Notes: generated by a model not told the origin, from the letters alone. 64,000 bases of DNA from Hyperoplus lanceolatus (GCA_026929865.2 CM049414.1:20073501-20137500), one strand, 5' to 3'; positions 1 to 12,515 are shown, numbered from the stretch's first letter. Made by a program: numbers and translations.

Positions 1-2779
1 ATACTTATCTTTAGACCATGTACTAATAAAACTGAAGTTTTCTCATTTAAAAACGCCACCTCAAGCGTTTTATTAGCCCAACGACTTTCAACGTCTTTCA
101 GTTTGTTTTCGCGGGAGAAGGAGGGGTGGGCAGCCGTGGGCAGCTGAATAGAGTCGTAGTGAAACAAATGTTTCGGTTTTCTGCTCCGGCCTCCGAGAGG
201 GCTCAGTGTTTCTTTATAGGTCCATGACTCTTTCAGTGCGAGGCTCCATTAACTTCTCGTGTCTGAGGTTTTTCCTTTTACTTAACATGAAGGACGTTGA
301 TGATTTTTAGGCATGTGACTTTTTAACATTACAGTCGCCGAGGGATTTGTAGACTGGTTCAGCTGTTAGTCGCGTGAGCTCAACTCTCACGTTCCTCTGC
401 TTGCGATCATTGCGATTCACTATATTAATCCATTTATTGAAAAGATCCATAGGCAAAGGATTGGTGCATTACGGGATCATGTACAAAAACTAGTTGCTCA
501 TCCAGCGGCAGCCTCACCATCACCTCCAGCTGTGCTGATGAGCTCTAATAATCTCTAATGGGTACTATGCCATTTGCGCTACCCATGGTGTGGAAAACAC
601 CAAAACACACATCATTGAAATGCCTGTAACAGGCACGGATGTATTGATTACTTGAATGATTATGGGAGACCTACGTAATTTTTATAATATTGTTAGTGTA
701 ATATAACCATTTCAGTTACGTTGGTTTTTAATTTTGCAGTTGCTTGTTAAGTTATGTATGACAGTTAACAATGTTGGTGTATTATAATTAATTATGCTGT
801 TATAGGCTACTCCAACTTCGTTGCTGTTCAATATGTAACCATTTATTTTTATATCATATCTGTCTGATTTATTGCACACACACGTTCAAAAGAATCAGGT
901 CAACAAACCAGTGGCTGCTTTTAACAACTCTACAGTGGCTGCACTAACATTTTGCCACTTTTATTTTGGAACTGCTCATCCCAGAGTTTTAAATCACATT
1001 GAAGATTAACTAATTCTGCAATTGCTTTAATCCATGATTATTATTTTATAATCAGGTTATTTAATTTAAAACGTGTTGCTTGGTGGTTTCCATGTCTTTT
1101 TATAGTTTTTATTGTTCCATGTGGGTCATTTCAGACTCTTTCGCTTCTTAACAACTTGAATGAATCAGTGAGTTCCCTGAATGAAAATGTAAATAGCCTA
1201 CAAGGTGTTTTTCTTTATCTGGTGTTATGGAAATATATTTATATATAATCTATATACATGTTAAGCCTATTGTGGACTTGCAAATGTTTGTGTTTCATGC
1301 AACAGGTACAGCAACAGGTACAGTTTACTATATATTTTTGAAAAATTGCTGACATTCTTGATTCTTATTGATAATTGTGCCTTGACTCTTGCTTGAAAGC
1401 AATAAACATCTTAATTACTTAACTTGAATGTTGTTTCAACTGGTATTTTGTTGCCAACTCTCATTTGAACCAGACAGCCTGATTTTCAGTTCCAGAACAC
1501 TAGGTCAAAAAGGGACAAACTAATATTCTTTAAAAAAGGATTGTTTAACTGTAACTGTTTAACTTTACATTGAATTTTTAAGCTTGTGTAATTTGTAATA
1601 TAACTGATACCCACAGCAGGAAAATAAAACTAATTCTAACCCATTCTGATTAGGCAATTGCTTTGACAACCACACATTCGGTCTTATAATTAAACTTTAA
1701 AAAGCTCACTTTGGCATTTGAACATTTGTTTGCTTTATTTCAATAGAGCACTAAGAACTTTGCTCACTACCTAACAGCACACGCTACGAAAACAGCGCTA
1801 ACCCACTAGCTGGTTTAGCTTACATTAGCTAATAGTGCTGCCCTGATGGCAGGAGTAGTCTTCGTTTAGAACTTGTGAATCACTATATTACTTAACAACA
1901 ACGGGGTGTCATTTTAAGATTACATACAGAGAATCATCGGGGATATGTAATTTATACTTCCATGGTAGATAAACAATACAACTGTGCTCGTCTCCGCTTA
2001 GCTTCAGCTTAGTTTACGGCATGGACATATTAGACTGTTACACTGCTTTCTTCATCCAAGAACGTCAGTGAAACGTACACTGCGCGTCACGCTTAAGGGG
2101 CGTGTTGGCACCGTGTACGCGGAAGCGAATACTTCCTGTATGGTCGCCCTGCGCCAATGAGCAGCTTTCATAGGAATGAATGGCTTCAACGTTCCAACGG
2201 TTTTCAGTCCGCTGTCCATTTCTTTATAGGTCCATGACTCAGACCCATGACTCAGACCATGGACCTAGCCTCAGGTTCTACCTCTTCTTCGTATGATTGT
2301 TACCTACCTCAGATTGTGTTTGTGTTAATAAGTATGTCAACACATCTTCTGGACTTTGTTGTTAACAGTAGACCCTATACTGCAGTTTAGAATGGTCTCC
2401 TTGAGGGTTTTACTATTTTAAGTTGTAGGCTAATTTGTTTGTACAGTAGAACCTGCCTGGTATATTTTTCAGTATTGCTTTCTTTGAATGAAATTTCATG
2501 TGAATTGTTTCCAGGTTTGGAAAATTATAAAAATGGAAAAACTTTTGCACCTTAGCCGTTTTTGTTTGAATAATTCTTCATTAAAAAGACCATCAAACAG
2601 CAACTTTTTCCTCATGTTTTTGAGAATATACTGTGGGGTAAAAGCTGCAGCTGGCTTCTAGTGTGGACTTGAATGTTATTGAAATAATTTCTGTCTGTGG
2701 TTCTATACGGTATGTGGCAATTATTTAGAAAAATAGCAGCCTGCAGCAACATATTGAAAAAAAAGAACTATGAACTAGT
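1..2779. other. Gene-free flank
   Basis: I see no coding exon here. The DNA is AT-rich with scattered stops in all frames. A block of about 23 bp, TTTCTTTATAGGTCCATGAC plus TC, occurs at about 211 and again at about 2220 in the same orientation, so part of the stretch may be an unclassified interspersed repeat. No tRNA or recognisable small RNA was found. Confidence 0.5.
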
Positions 2780-2906
2780 TCATTTTTGAACTGTGAATTT
2801 AGTTCATAATTTAGAATTATGAACTATGAACTGAACTAGTTCATTTTAAAGTGTGTGAACTGAACTTTGAACTAGTTCACGTAGAAAAAGAACTTTCCCA
2901 ACACTG
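2780..2906 (-). mobile_element. hAT-like element end fragment
   Basis: A cluster of GAACTAGTTC-type inverted and direct motifs ends at CCCAACACTG, read on the minus strand as CAGTGTTGGG. That is the usual terminal signature of a common fish hAT group with GAACTAGTTC subterminal repeats. Only this end is clear, and I could not find the opposite terminus. It abuts the coding part of the piggyBac fragment next to it, so it seems to have landed inside that element. Confidence 0.5.
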
Positions 2907-3492
2907 CATCCTCCTCCATTTCACTGTCATGATCAATGATGACTTCCAGAGCCTCCTGGACTGTCATCCTTTTGTTTCTGCTTCTCATTTTGTAAAGGTC
3001 TGCCTGACAGAGTGTAATGTTGGTAGGACTCCCATGCAGCGAATATTTTATATGTTTTGCCCCTCCCCTGTTGAGTACATAAATGGTTCCCGTCAAAAGT
3101 CATAACACTTGCAACTGTGTGTGTGTGTGTGTGTGTTTGTGTGGGTGTGGGTGTGTGTGTGTGTGCGTGGGCGTGTGTGTGTGTGCGTGTGTGAGATTTG
3201 GGTGAAATATGTCTCACAGTTGTAAAGAAAGAAATAGTCTTACATTTCTGACACCCTTTTACCTCCAGTTTTACTGCCGGGCCAAATTGACCCGAACAGT
3301 ATCTATGTGATATAAACATGCAGGGGGTGGTTTCAAATGTGTGAGATGAAATATTTTCATATTATATGTTGATTACACTAATTAAGGCAAGCAGAAGAAG
3401 TTTCATACTGAAAAAATTATTTTAACTATTTTTCCTAGATCTTTAAACTTTGAAACGGGTCAATTTGACCCGGACCATAACAAGACGGTTAA
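2907..3492 (-). mobile_element. piggyBac terminal and N-terminal fragment
   Basis: The minus strand starts at TTAA (3489-3492, the piggyBac target site). It carries two near-palindromic GGGTCAAATTGACCC-type motifs (3456-3473 and 3278-3294), then a start codon and a short acidic reading frame that includes TVQEALEVI and DSEMEEDA. That is the kind of N-terminus found in piggyBac transposases. The frame stops where the neighbouring hAT-like end begins. The DDD catalytic core is absent. A GT microsatellite (3117-3198) sits in the leader. Confidence 0.55.
3117..3198 (+). repeat. (GT)n microsatellite, interrupted
   Basis: Imperfect GT dinucleotide tract with TTTG, GGGTGTGGG and GCGTGGGC interruptions. 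Long translated stretches over it (His-Thr or Cys-Val repeats) are artefacts. Confidence 0.9.
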
Positions 3493-5408
3493 GCCTTTCC
3501 TCTCTTGCTGTACGACCTGTTCTGGATTTCTAGCATGTGTTGAATTATACTGTACAATGTGTGTGATGACAAAAACGAAAACCTGGTCATCTCATCAGTT
3601 TATTCCTTATGTCTTTGCCATGCCTTGTCTGTCAGTCAGCCTCACTGCAGTGATGTGTTGTTTCTAGCCCAGTCACATCCAAGTCAATGAGCCGTGGGAG
3701 AGCAGCAGACTAAAATAACTGGCATTAGGACTCACACACACACACTCATCTTGAAGGCGTATGCATTATAGATGCCCACTTCACAATATGTCACATCATG
3801 TCTTGATTTGCATGCGTACCATGCATTTGATCTTCTTTAGGCAGGAATAATAACTAAAGCAGAAAGATCTGAGAGATTTTCAGTGGTAGAAAAGGGAGAG
3901 TCGTGGAGCTCGACACTAATGAACACCTCGTTCTACAGAAGCTCAGAAACGATGTTGAGTTTTGGATGTTTTTCCAAAGTACAGAGAGGGGGATGGGGGG
4001 CTTACTATGTTGAAGACTTAACTATGCCTATATAACTGCACTGCAGGTACTACTTAGCAAGAAAAAATAACATTTGAATTTGGGCAAACATATATTTTTA
4101 ATCCCAACCCCTATGTCACTGATGGCTCTAGACATCTACACCTCAGAAAATCATAGAACCCATCTGTTTACTACCAGCCATTTCATACTGTAGCTTCTTG
4201 GGATGTGGGTGTGTATGTTTGTGTTATTCATTGTACTCAACAGGTTACTGCTGTTTCTGCTTTGACACAATTAGCTTTTACATGCAAAGGGGGTGATGTA
4301 TGTGCACAAAAGGTACAGACCATTGGATTAGTTGGTAAGTGTTCTCACTAATACACTCAAAATCTGCTCTCTAGTGAGTTATTCCTACCTTGGAATCCAA
4401 GCTCAGTAAAATATAATTGTACGCATGAGCTCAAAATACATATTTTCTGTATATTTAATTGGATTCAGGTAGCTTCTGCTAGTGGGGTTTCTTGCTACTC
4501 TTCCTTGGATGTATTTGTACACACAACAAGTGTGCATGGAGGAAGATGACAGTTATAAAAGGAAAAAGAATAAATTATACAAGGAATGTAGAATGTAATA
4601 CAAATAAAACAATTAATAGCAGATGGTTAACAACAACACTGTATCCTTTATAAAGACGAAGAGTCCACAGCCATTCAGGCTGTACTGGCCAAAATGCTTT
4701 TTGTTGTGCAAACTGGACAGATTGGATGCCTTTTCAACACTTGTAAAGAGCTGCCCACTCAGCTTTCTCATTCAGTCACTTCTTACTCATGTCCTTTAGA
4801 AGTCACTGTGTGTAGGGCTGCTGACAGGGGGGACAAAGTGTATGTGTACTGATTGTGTAAGCGCTCCTGCAGCAACTCCTCTGTTGACAGGCCAAAGTCA
4901 TGTGGGGCTGATGGCCATCAGGTTACACAGCCCCTCTCTGTATTATTATCAGTCCAATACAATGGAACTGTTAAACGGATGGGACTTAGTCACTAGACAA
5001 TATGAGTGTTTCCCTCCAGCTGAGCACATGGCTGGATTTACAATGAAACCTTACTCAATATAAGCATGGCTTAGGTGAGTTTACACAGATGAGGAAAGAT
5101 TACATTTGAGACAGCAGCAGTCCATGAGTACACATAGTCCTTATGAGTAAGGATATTGACATTCAGTATTTGTTGTGCTTTTTTGTGTGTGTACTTCATG
5201 TTGCCTAATCAATACAAACCCTCATAAGGGCTACTGCAACTAACAAACATTAATGTCAACTTGTTTATGCTTCCAATAGTTTACTAATTTGAAAGCCCGA
5301 AACCATCAAATGTTTGGCTATCAAAATAGTTGCTGATATATTTTAACGGCTATATCGCTCATTTACGTCAACAAATTGTTCAAGAAATTCGTCATGCAGT
5401 TTTCCTGC
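3493..5408. other. Gene-free stretch
   Basis: No exon, RNA gene or clear transposon end was recognised. Short reading frames here lack splice context and similarity to anything I know. Confidence 0.5.
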
Positions 5409-6437
5409 TCATATTATTAAAAAGTCTGTGATTTTGAATTTGATCATGACGACTCCTGCAATCATGATTCTCGTCTTCCCAGTGGGTTCCTCCCTGTGAC
5501 ACTGGTGTCGTTGATCTTGCCCATGAAAAGGATACTCCAAGTGTAGTTCTCCAGGATGAAAACCATAAAGAGTTTGTACATTTTGATGGATGTTGGCAAA
5601 TCGAAGAATATTAAGGCCCTGTTCTGATGTCGTGGTAGAGGCAGTCAGTCTAGTTTGAAACACAGTGCAGGTCTACGTAAAATGCCAAAGCTTGGTTATT
5701 TCAGGACTGCTGCTCAAGCAAATACTTCCATGTTGTTATATGAACTTAAATCATCTTAAGACAATGTTAGAATCATTTGAATATATAGATTAATTTCAGC
5801 TTGCCCAATTCAGTTAAAATGTTACAGTTGGAACAAACCCGTCTAATCCAATAAATCAGTAGTTGCTCCCTTTGAATACATAAATTGTTCACTCTATGAA
5901 ACCTCCACTTCCTTCATCTTGCATCTTGGAAGTATTGCTCTTACAGGGATTAATTAAAATATAAAATAAAAACGGATTAAGAAGTGATATGTCTTTTGAT
6001 GGCATGCTGTAACTGTACATTTTATCTCATGTGATGAATTAAAATATCAGAGCTGACAGTAGTTAATGGCTCGATACCTTTTAAACAGTATGCTGTAATT
6101 ATACCATGGCACCTCTCAAACGCATTACACATCATTCTATCAAACATTTTGGCCTTGCTTATTAAACGCTCAATTTCTGCATTTAATGAATTCCAAATGT
6201 CACATACTTTTTACATCTTGAGTCTCAAAAATAATATAAAGACATTCATATTCAGGGTGCTTGCCATTACTGGGTACTTTGCTGCAGTTGAGCAGATTAT
6301 ATTCCACTGATCCAAGAGACTGAGCTGCCAATTCTTATTAAAAATGAACGAGGACCAGCATTTTGTGTCCTGCTCCAAGAGATTTCTGTCAAGGCTATAT
6401 CTTTACAGATGCAACACAACTCACTATACACAACATG
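5409..6437 (-). pseudogene. Decayed alpha-1-antitrypsin duplicate
   Basis: This is a minus-strand relic in the same order as the intact serpin downstream. The last-exon remnant (about 5450-5680) still reads FMVFILENYTWSILFMGKIN in one frame, against FMVFILEHSTKSILFMGKIS in the intact copy. The reactive-loop side (TASTTT...) lies in another frame, so the exon is frameshifted. About 5905-5960 resembles part of the intact gene's 271-bp exon (GGAAGTATTGCTCTTACAGG against GGAAGTGTTGCCCTTGTAAG). 6296-6437 resembles the intact promoter at 9478-9610, sharing ATTATAT and GATGCAACACA. First-exon coding sequence is not detectable. The relic spans 1 kb against 2.4 kb for the live gene, so internal parts have been deleted. 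I infer a tandem duplicate that died. Confidence 0.72.
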
Positions 6438-6513
6438 GCTCAAGAACCACTAGTGTGTTATGGGGATTGTTGGTGTAGAAATGTGTTGCCTATGAGTTGC
6501 ATTAAATGTGTAT

Positions 6514-6695
6514 GAGCTCGGGGCACCCAGCTGGCTTACCGGGTAGAGTGCGAATCATTAAGGCTAAGTCTTTGTTGCAGCGGTGCAGTGTTCAAATCTG
6601 GCCTGGACACATTGCTGCATGTCATCCTCTCCCAATTTCAACTCTGCACTACTCTATCACATAAAGGTAAAAAACACCCCAAACAAAAGAATGTA
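6514..6695 (+). mobile_element. tRNA-derived SINE
   Basis: The head carries RNA polymerase III-like boxes (CTGGCTTACCGGGTAGAG as box A, GTTCAAATCTGG as box B). A tail follows containing TGCTGCATGTCATCCTCTCC, typical of a common percomorph SINE. It is flanked by a 10-bp target duplication AAATGTGTAT (6504-6513 and 6696-6705). A second member lies at 26100-26262 on the other strand. Confidence 0.8.
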
Positions 6696-7160
6696 AAATG
6701 TGTATTATAAGCTCACAATAATTATCGGCCAACTGCAGTAATCACCAGAGATCAGTGGCTTCAGGCGTAAATATAGAGGTACATTTTTTGAAAAGCAATT
6801 GCACAATAACACAATGGCTCGATGTGTTAGTGATATATCCCACTGATGTTTTTATTCACATTAAAATGCACAACAGTCAGCTAGATACAATATATTTAGA
6901 CATTTATTAAAGTAGTCAGGTTTATTTGACAAATGGTAATAAATGTGTGTTGCTTACAGTCTGCAAGAAGATAAAAACACTAACATTTCTGTTTCTTGCT
7001 GATCGATCTGTTGTCCTATACATCAAACAAGCTTCTATTCATCATTCCCCCCATGATCATAATATTACTGTGACATATACAGAGCTTTTGGAATGTCCTT
7101 TCCCTATACTAAAAACCTATTATAATTGTTGAAAATGTAACAGTCATTTTCCTTGCATCT

Positions 7161-9167
7161 TTACATGGCGGTGGGGTCGCTGATCTTGCCCATGAATAGG
7201 ATGCTCTTAGTCGAATGCTCCAGGATAAAGACCATGAATGGTCTGTCGATTCTAATGATTTCGGGCATACTCATGGGCATGATCTCGATGGTGGTAGCGG
7301 CAGCTGCCTCTGTTCCCGTTTCGTCCACGCTCAGCACTGCTTTGTGGGACACCTGTGGAGGAACAGTGGTGGTGGTGTGTGTGTGTGTGTGTGTGGGGGG
7401 GGGGGGGGGTCAGTACTTGTAGACTTAAATCACAAGTCCCTGAAAAAAAATTCGAGCTAGCAAAGGATCAGCATCTACTCAATTCTACCTCATTTTAAGC
7501 ACTTGAACATTCTTAAATGAGTAAAAGTCATGACATAAAGTAGACGAGATTCCTTTAAAGCATTCAATTCCTATTGAGAAACATTTTGGGGGCATGTTTG
7601 CCGATCCTACCTTTGAGACTTTGAGCTTGATCTCTTCAGACATGCCAGAGAAATCGGCGCTGTCCGAAAAAGCGTCGGTTACGCCCAATTCTTTCAGCGT
7701 GCTCTCCAGGGAGGCATCGGCAGAGATGGAAAACTTTGGCATGAACAGATCCACAGAACTGAGGAACACAGTACATTAACAGGGTCAGGAATAACTGAAC
7801 ATAACACTTCAAATACACTAATCCAGTCAACATTTTTTCACTTCTTTATCAAGGTTATTATTATCTTGCCTACATAAAAGCCTATCACATGCCAAAGACA
7901 TTCCCTATTATCCTAAAAAAAACACTCTGTTATCTTCAACACACATTAAAAGCACAGGGAAGAGGATTCAAAAGAAAATGGAAGTCCTCTCTTACCTCCT
8001 GAACAATGAGTCGTGCCAATGCCTGATGTATTCCTTGTTGATGTAACCCTCCACCTCTTGCATCTTGCCTTCATCAGGCAGGACGATCATCATGGAAGTG
8101 TTGCCCTTGTAAGGCAGCATGATGACGATGGTGTGGTTGTCGGAATCCTGATAGAATTCATAACGGCCCGTCCTCATCATCATGTCCACCTGTACCTTGG
8201 TGTTCTCGTCCACATTGAAGTTTACCTTTGCAGTCAGGTTACCATCGAAAGGTTTCTCCCATTGCCCTGTGAGAGGCAGCGGAGGATGGTGGAAAAAAAT
8301 GTAGTGATTGTATGTCAACTGAAAATGGTGGCGGTAATTTGTTCTGAAATGGTGCAATATCTTGAACTTCTTCTCAAACCCACCGACAGGATTGCTAAGT
8401 TTGGTGCTATCAGGGTCAAACTATGCTATATATACAGTATAGACTATGCTATGTCTCTATGTGTTCATCAAGGCTGCTGGCTATGTGCATGCATGGCCTG
8501 TAACCTTTGAGAACTTATCTGTATGAGCATGTGTCTTACCTCTGAAGTAGACGTAGTTCAACAGCACCATGGCCGTGTCAGGGTCCAGGTCCTTTACCAT
8601 ATCTCTGATCTTATTTTTGGTTTTACTGGCAATCAATCTGTTTATCTCGGCTGCAGCCTCGACGGGATTCTTAAAGTCGGAGTCAAAGATATGACCAGCG
8701 TAAGATTCCTTAACATCATTCAGGAATTTTTCCGCTGGAGTGAAGCCAGATCGCACGGCGACAGCGTTGCCAACTTCCAGCAGCTGATTCTTCTGGCTGT
8801 GGCCAAACATGTGGAAGAGATGCTTGTATGCATCGTCAACCTGCATCTGGTTTAAGCTGCTGTAGCCCAAGCTGGAGAACAGCTGCCTGTGGGTTTCAGC
8901 TCTGGCCCCTGCAGACAGCATCGACAGGGCAGTGGAGATGCCCAGCGGTGAGAAGAAGATGTTCTTTCCAGCAGCAGTCTGGGCATTCAGACTTTTGTAG
9001 AGGGCAAAGCCGAAGTCGGCATTTGGAGGGGACAGTGTGTGGCAGCTCATCTCCTCATCATGGCTGTGTTCACCGTGTTCACCATGTGCGTGGCCGTGGT
9101 GGTGGTCCGCCCAGGCAGCAGCCAGCAGCAGCGCTGCCAGTGCACAACTAGTAAAGATACTATGCAT
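7161..9167 (-). CDS. serpina1: Alpha-1-antitrypsin-like secreted serpin
   Basis: Secreted clade A serine protease inhibitor, expected mainly from liver. There are four coding exons: 8540-9167, 7996-8266, 7611-7758 and 7161-7352, giving 412 residues. The 271-bp and 148-bp internal exons equal those I recall for human SERPINA1. The start is the first ATG after a splice acceptor at 9177-9178. A signal peptide (about 1-20) precedes a strikingly histidine-rich segment (about 21-36), then the serpin fold. The hinge is canonical for inhibition (EETG-type, then TEAAAATT). The reactive bond is predicted at Met376-Ser377 within IMPMSMPE, the same Met-Ser pair as human antitrypsin, so an elastase-like target is expected. 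AATAAA signals on the minus strand lie at 6903-6908 and 6921-6926. All splice sites are GT-AG. Confidence 0.95.
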
Positions 9168-9442
9168 CTTTACAACCTGTCAGTGGAAAATCAGGGGAGG
9201 TTAGATGCATTCGCCACACTAGCTCATAGTGGTATCAGATGATATTTTGAAATAATTGTATAGTTTAATAACAAGTGGAACGTAGCTCATTGCTCATATG
9301 TATTTACATCTACCAGGTATTTGAACAACTGTACACCACAAAGCTTAACTTTTAAACCTAATTTTGACCTTTTTTAAGTCTAATACATGTTCAGTTAAAG
9401 TTATTTAAGAAAACATATATTTCAAGAAAGGGTCATCCTTAC

Positions 9443-9530
9443 CTTCAGTGTCACAGACAGTTTGCCAGAAATCTTCCCATTATATACAGGAGCTCTGAGA
9501 GTCAGCTGATAGTTCAGTCAAAAATTAACC
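9443..9530 (-). promoter_or_regulatory. serpina1 promoter, 5-prime UTR exon and HNF1-like site
   Basis: A noncoding first exon ends with donor GTAAGG at 9442 (minus strand) and splices to the acceptor at 9177. A TATA-like TGTATATAAT lies at about 9478-9488. About 30 bp further upstream, GTTAATTTTTGAC (9517-9529) matches the HNF1 half site GTTAAT plus a degenerate partner. An HNF1 site just upstream of the TATA region drives mammalian SERPINA1 in liver, so the arrangement fits. The call rests on pattern only. Confidence 0.6.
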
Positions 9531-10040
9531 AAGTCCAGCCCCTGTTCTCTGTCCTTAGATATCAGCCAGATTGTCTTCAGTGATGCAACACAGCGTACTC
9601 AGCACAACATACCGGTAGATAAAGACCCAATGGTGGGATAGCGGTCTGTTTATGTTTGATTTGCTTCACATACCTTCATGCTAACATCAATCTTAACATA
9701 CTTAAATTAATCAAAAGATAATAAATCACTGGCCTTTCAATACACATTGAAATAAATTATTGTAGAGTAATTCTGATTTTCACTTGAAAGGTTTGCTTTT
9801 TTCAAAAAAATAAGTTAAAATCTAAATTTGCAATAGGTGTGAATGTGAGTGTGAAAGGTTGACTGTATTTAAAGGTGTGTAATTGCTCCCTGTGCCTATG
9901 GAGAATTTACAGAAAGTACAGTGGCCTTCAAGGACAAGAAGCTATTATATTCCATTTTAACAAGTCTGCTCTGGAAAACGCCAATTCCCTTGACACACTG
10001 CACCTTCAATGTGTCAGTCCTGTGACTGACTGGCAACCTA

Positions 10041-10345
10041 TCTGGGGTAAATGGTCTTGTATAGCACTATATCTCCATTTATCACAGACCCAAAGTGCTT
10101 TACATTGTTTTTGTACACATTCACCCAATCACACACACATTCATACACCGAGCAGCAGCTACCACGCAGGGTAGGCTTAGCACTAGGGTGCTAAGCTAAC
10201 TAAGCTAACTATCGGGAGCAATTCGGGGTTCAGTGTCTTGCCCAGGGACACTTCGACATGTGGCGGGGAGACGGGGGTTCGAACCTCCGACCCTGCACTC
10301 CAGAGGCAAACTCCCTACCCACTTCGCCACTGCCGCCCCTCACCT
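10041..10345 (-). mobile_element. tRNA-derived SINE
   Basis: On the minus strand the head at about 10340 reads GTGGCGAAGTGGGTAGGG (box A) and GGTTCGAACCCC (box B). A body follows containing the CAAGACACTGAACCCCGA motif and a tail ending in AAAGCACTTTGGG-type sequence. Members of this family are very common in teleosts. The exact target duplication was not resolved. Confidence 0.65.
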
Positions 10346-11083
10346 TTGGTCCAATATACTGAAGACTCAAAACTAAACAAACTTGATAACAGGGCTGTGA
10401 CACAACAAGGGAAAGGACCAAATTCAGAGTGTTGAGTTAGCATGATGATATCAGAGATTCATTAAAACTGAGAAACCTACAGGCGGCTTAGAAGGCAAGG
10501 TAAGACAATTGCCTAAAAGTCCAGTCTGATTTAGGAAGCAGGTGTGAGGATGGTAGTGGCAGTCATGTGATAAGGAAAGGAGGGAAGCCAGAGAGCCTCT
10601 GGTTGATGCAAGAAAACTGTATGAAGGGGAATGATCTGGGGAATTAGAAAAGAGGCAGGAGGGGAGGGTCAGAGAGACACTGTGACATACCTTACGGATA
10701 AAATACAGCTGATCAGAATCTCATTCTCCTCTATTCTGCCATCAAATGTGTTTTGCAGAGGTGTTCTTTGTTCATCTCTGCCTGCCAGTGCAAAAGTGCT
10801 GCGCTCCTGAATGACAGCCTATAATACATTGTATTATGCTCCATATGCAAGTGAAAATGAAGAATGGGCAAATGTGAAAAATGATCTTTTCACACCCGTG
10901 AAGGACTCTGTTATGAAACCCAAAAACTGACGACACTGTGATGGTAAGGAGTCTTATATCTCTACAGTCTCTTTCTCTTTAGTTCATTTTGTTGAGAGTC
11001 ACAATGCCCTTGACCTTTTAACTCCAAAATCTATTCAGCGCAATCTTAAGTTTAAGTGCAAAGTTTGAAGAAAATCCCTCTAA

Positions 11084-11700
11084 TAGGCCTTTCACACCGC
11101 CGCAAAATCGGTGCTAGTTCTGGGCTAGTTCGGAGTTAGAGCCAGTGTTTTGGTTTCACACCGCCAGAAAGCCTGCTCCGGGCCGTAAAAACCGGTTCAA
11201 CTCATACCCCAGGATTGAGCAGGGTTTGAAGTGAACCGCTTACGCCAGCGGCCGGGGGAGGGATTATCCTGACCAACCAGACCAACTAAAACCTCATGCC
11301 CGCCATGTTTAAAAACACCGCTACTACGAGACGTAAACATAACATAATTACCGCGAACGTAGCGATCAAATTGACTGGCGAGAATACGCTGTATGGGTCC
11401 TGTTTGGTTAAGAAAGCAAAGCGAGAGCTAACACGTTTAAAAATAAGACGTATTCGCCGCTGTTGTTGTGCTTAAAGCTAGAGGTAGCTTTAGCGTTAGC
11501 CACAAGAGCAGCGGCGTCGGGCGACGTACACACACGTTTACAGTGACGTCATGACGTTGCTCTCTTGCCGGCTCCATGGCTGTCTCCGGTCGATGTGAAA
11601 CCAACCGGTTCATAACTGGGATAAGGCTGTAACCAGTTTTGAACTGACCCCAACACCTGCCTGGAACTGACTCTTGGTTCATTTTGGTGTGAAAGGCCTA
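11084..11700. mobile_element. Non-autonomous inverted-repeat DNA element, about 615 bp
   Basis: The left end TAGGCCTTTCACACC and right end GGTGTGAAAGGCCTA form perfect 15-bp inverted repeats. The interior has further imperfect inverted GGTTC/GAACC motifs and no transposase. The TA at the GGCC ends could be a short target duplication (TA or a PIF/Harbinger-type trinucleotide); I cannot decide the superfamily. Confidence 0.75.
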
Positions 11701-12515
11701 AAAGCGTTCACGAGATATTGCACTGACAGAAGAATGGACAGGACAGACAGACGTAAGCATGGACGTACGGACGGACAACCCAAAAACACAATCCCTGGAG
11801 CGGAGGCATAAAAGTGATAGCTGGGGCCCCTTTTTGATTGATAAGCTGACATTTCTGTTACTTGTGATAGATTTTTTTGTCCTATTCCTCAAACTATTCA
11901 TCTATTCATCATTCCCTCAATGAGCTTAATGTCACTGCGACATCTTTATACTGCTGTGTGATACTGAGGTAAGGATGAGCTAATGTCCCAAAGCTACTGC
12001 ACTCCACTGCAGTGTGAAAACATTACACTGCTTTATGAGGGTCTTCGTTTTTGTGTAGGAGAATAAGCCTAGATGTTCTTGCAAATCCTTTCCCGATAAT
12101 TGCATACGGCTATAAAGAGATGTTACACAAGGAAAATGGGTTGCGGAGTAAAAGAATGACAAAAGAGAAAATGCTTTTGTAATGGAAGAAAGGTGTTTTA
12201 TGTTTGTTTGCAAGAATAGCAGAGATTCAATCGCAGGGATGAATCACAGCTATTTAAATGTCTTTTCATCATTTTGTGAAAATGGAGAGAATGGACAATA
12301 AATCATCCTGTAATGTTTGAGAAATGGGAGGTAAAACACAACACTTTTCGGTGACTTCACTGATACTGACTGGAATGCATTTTCTTCCCAAAGCGATGTG
12401 TCGCACCATGGGGAAAAATTCAATACGAAAGCTTTTATGTAATGTAAGTGAATGCAGTGAATACCAGTGACAATGGGAAAAAGAAGGAAAAGGAGGGCTC
12501 AATGTTCACTGTCGT

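Larger units (their letters stand above)
9531..12515. other. Spacer between the two serpin genes
   Basis: No exon was found. It contains a tRNA-derived SINE (10041-10345) and an inverted-repeat element (11084-11700), annotated separately. The rest is unremarkable AT-rich DNA that presumably includes the 3-prime UTR of the upstream serpin at its left-hand, lower-coordinate side of 12516. Confidence 0.5.

Noticed and set aside
8013-8510. 165-codon plus-strand frame
   Set aside because: Antisense shadow of a serpina1 exon with intron on either side; no splice or homology support.
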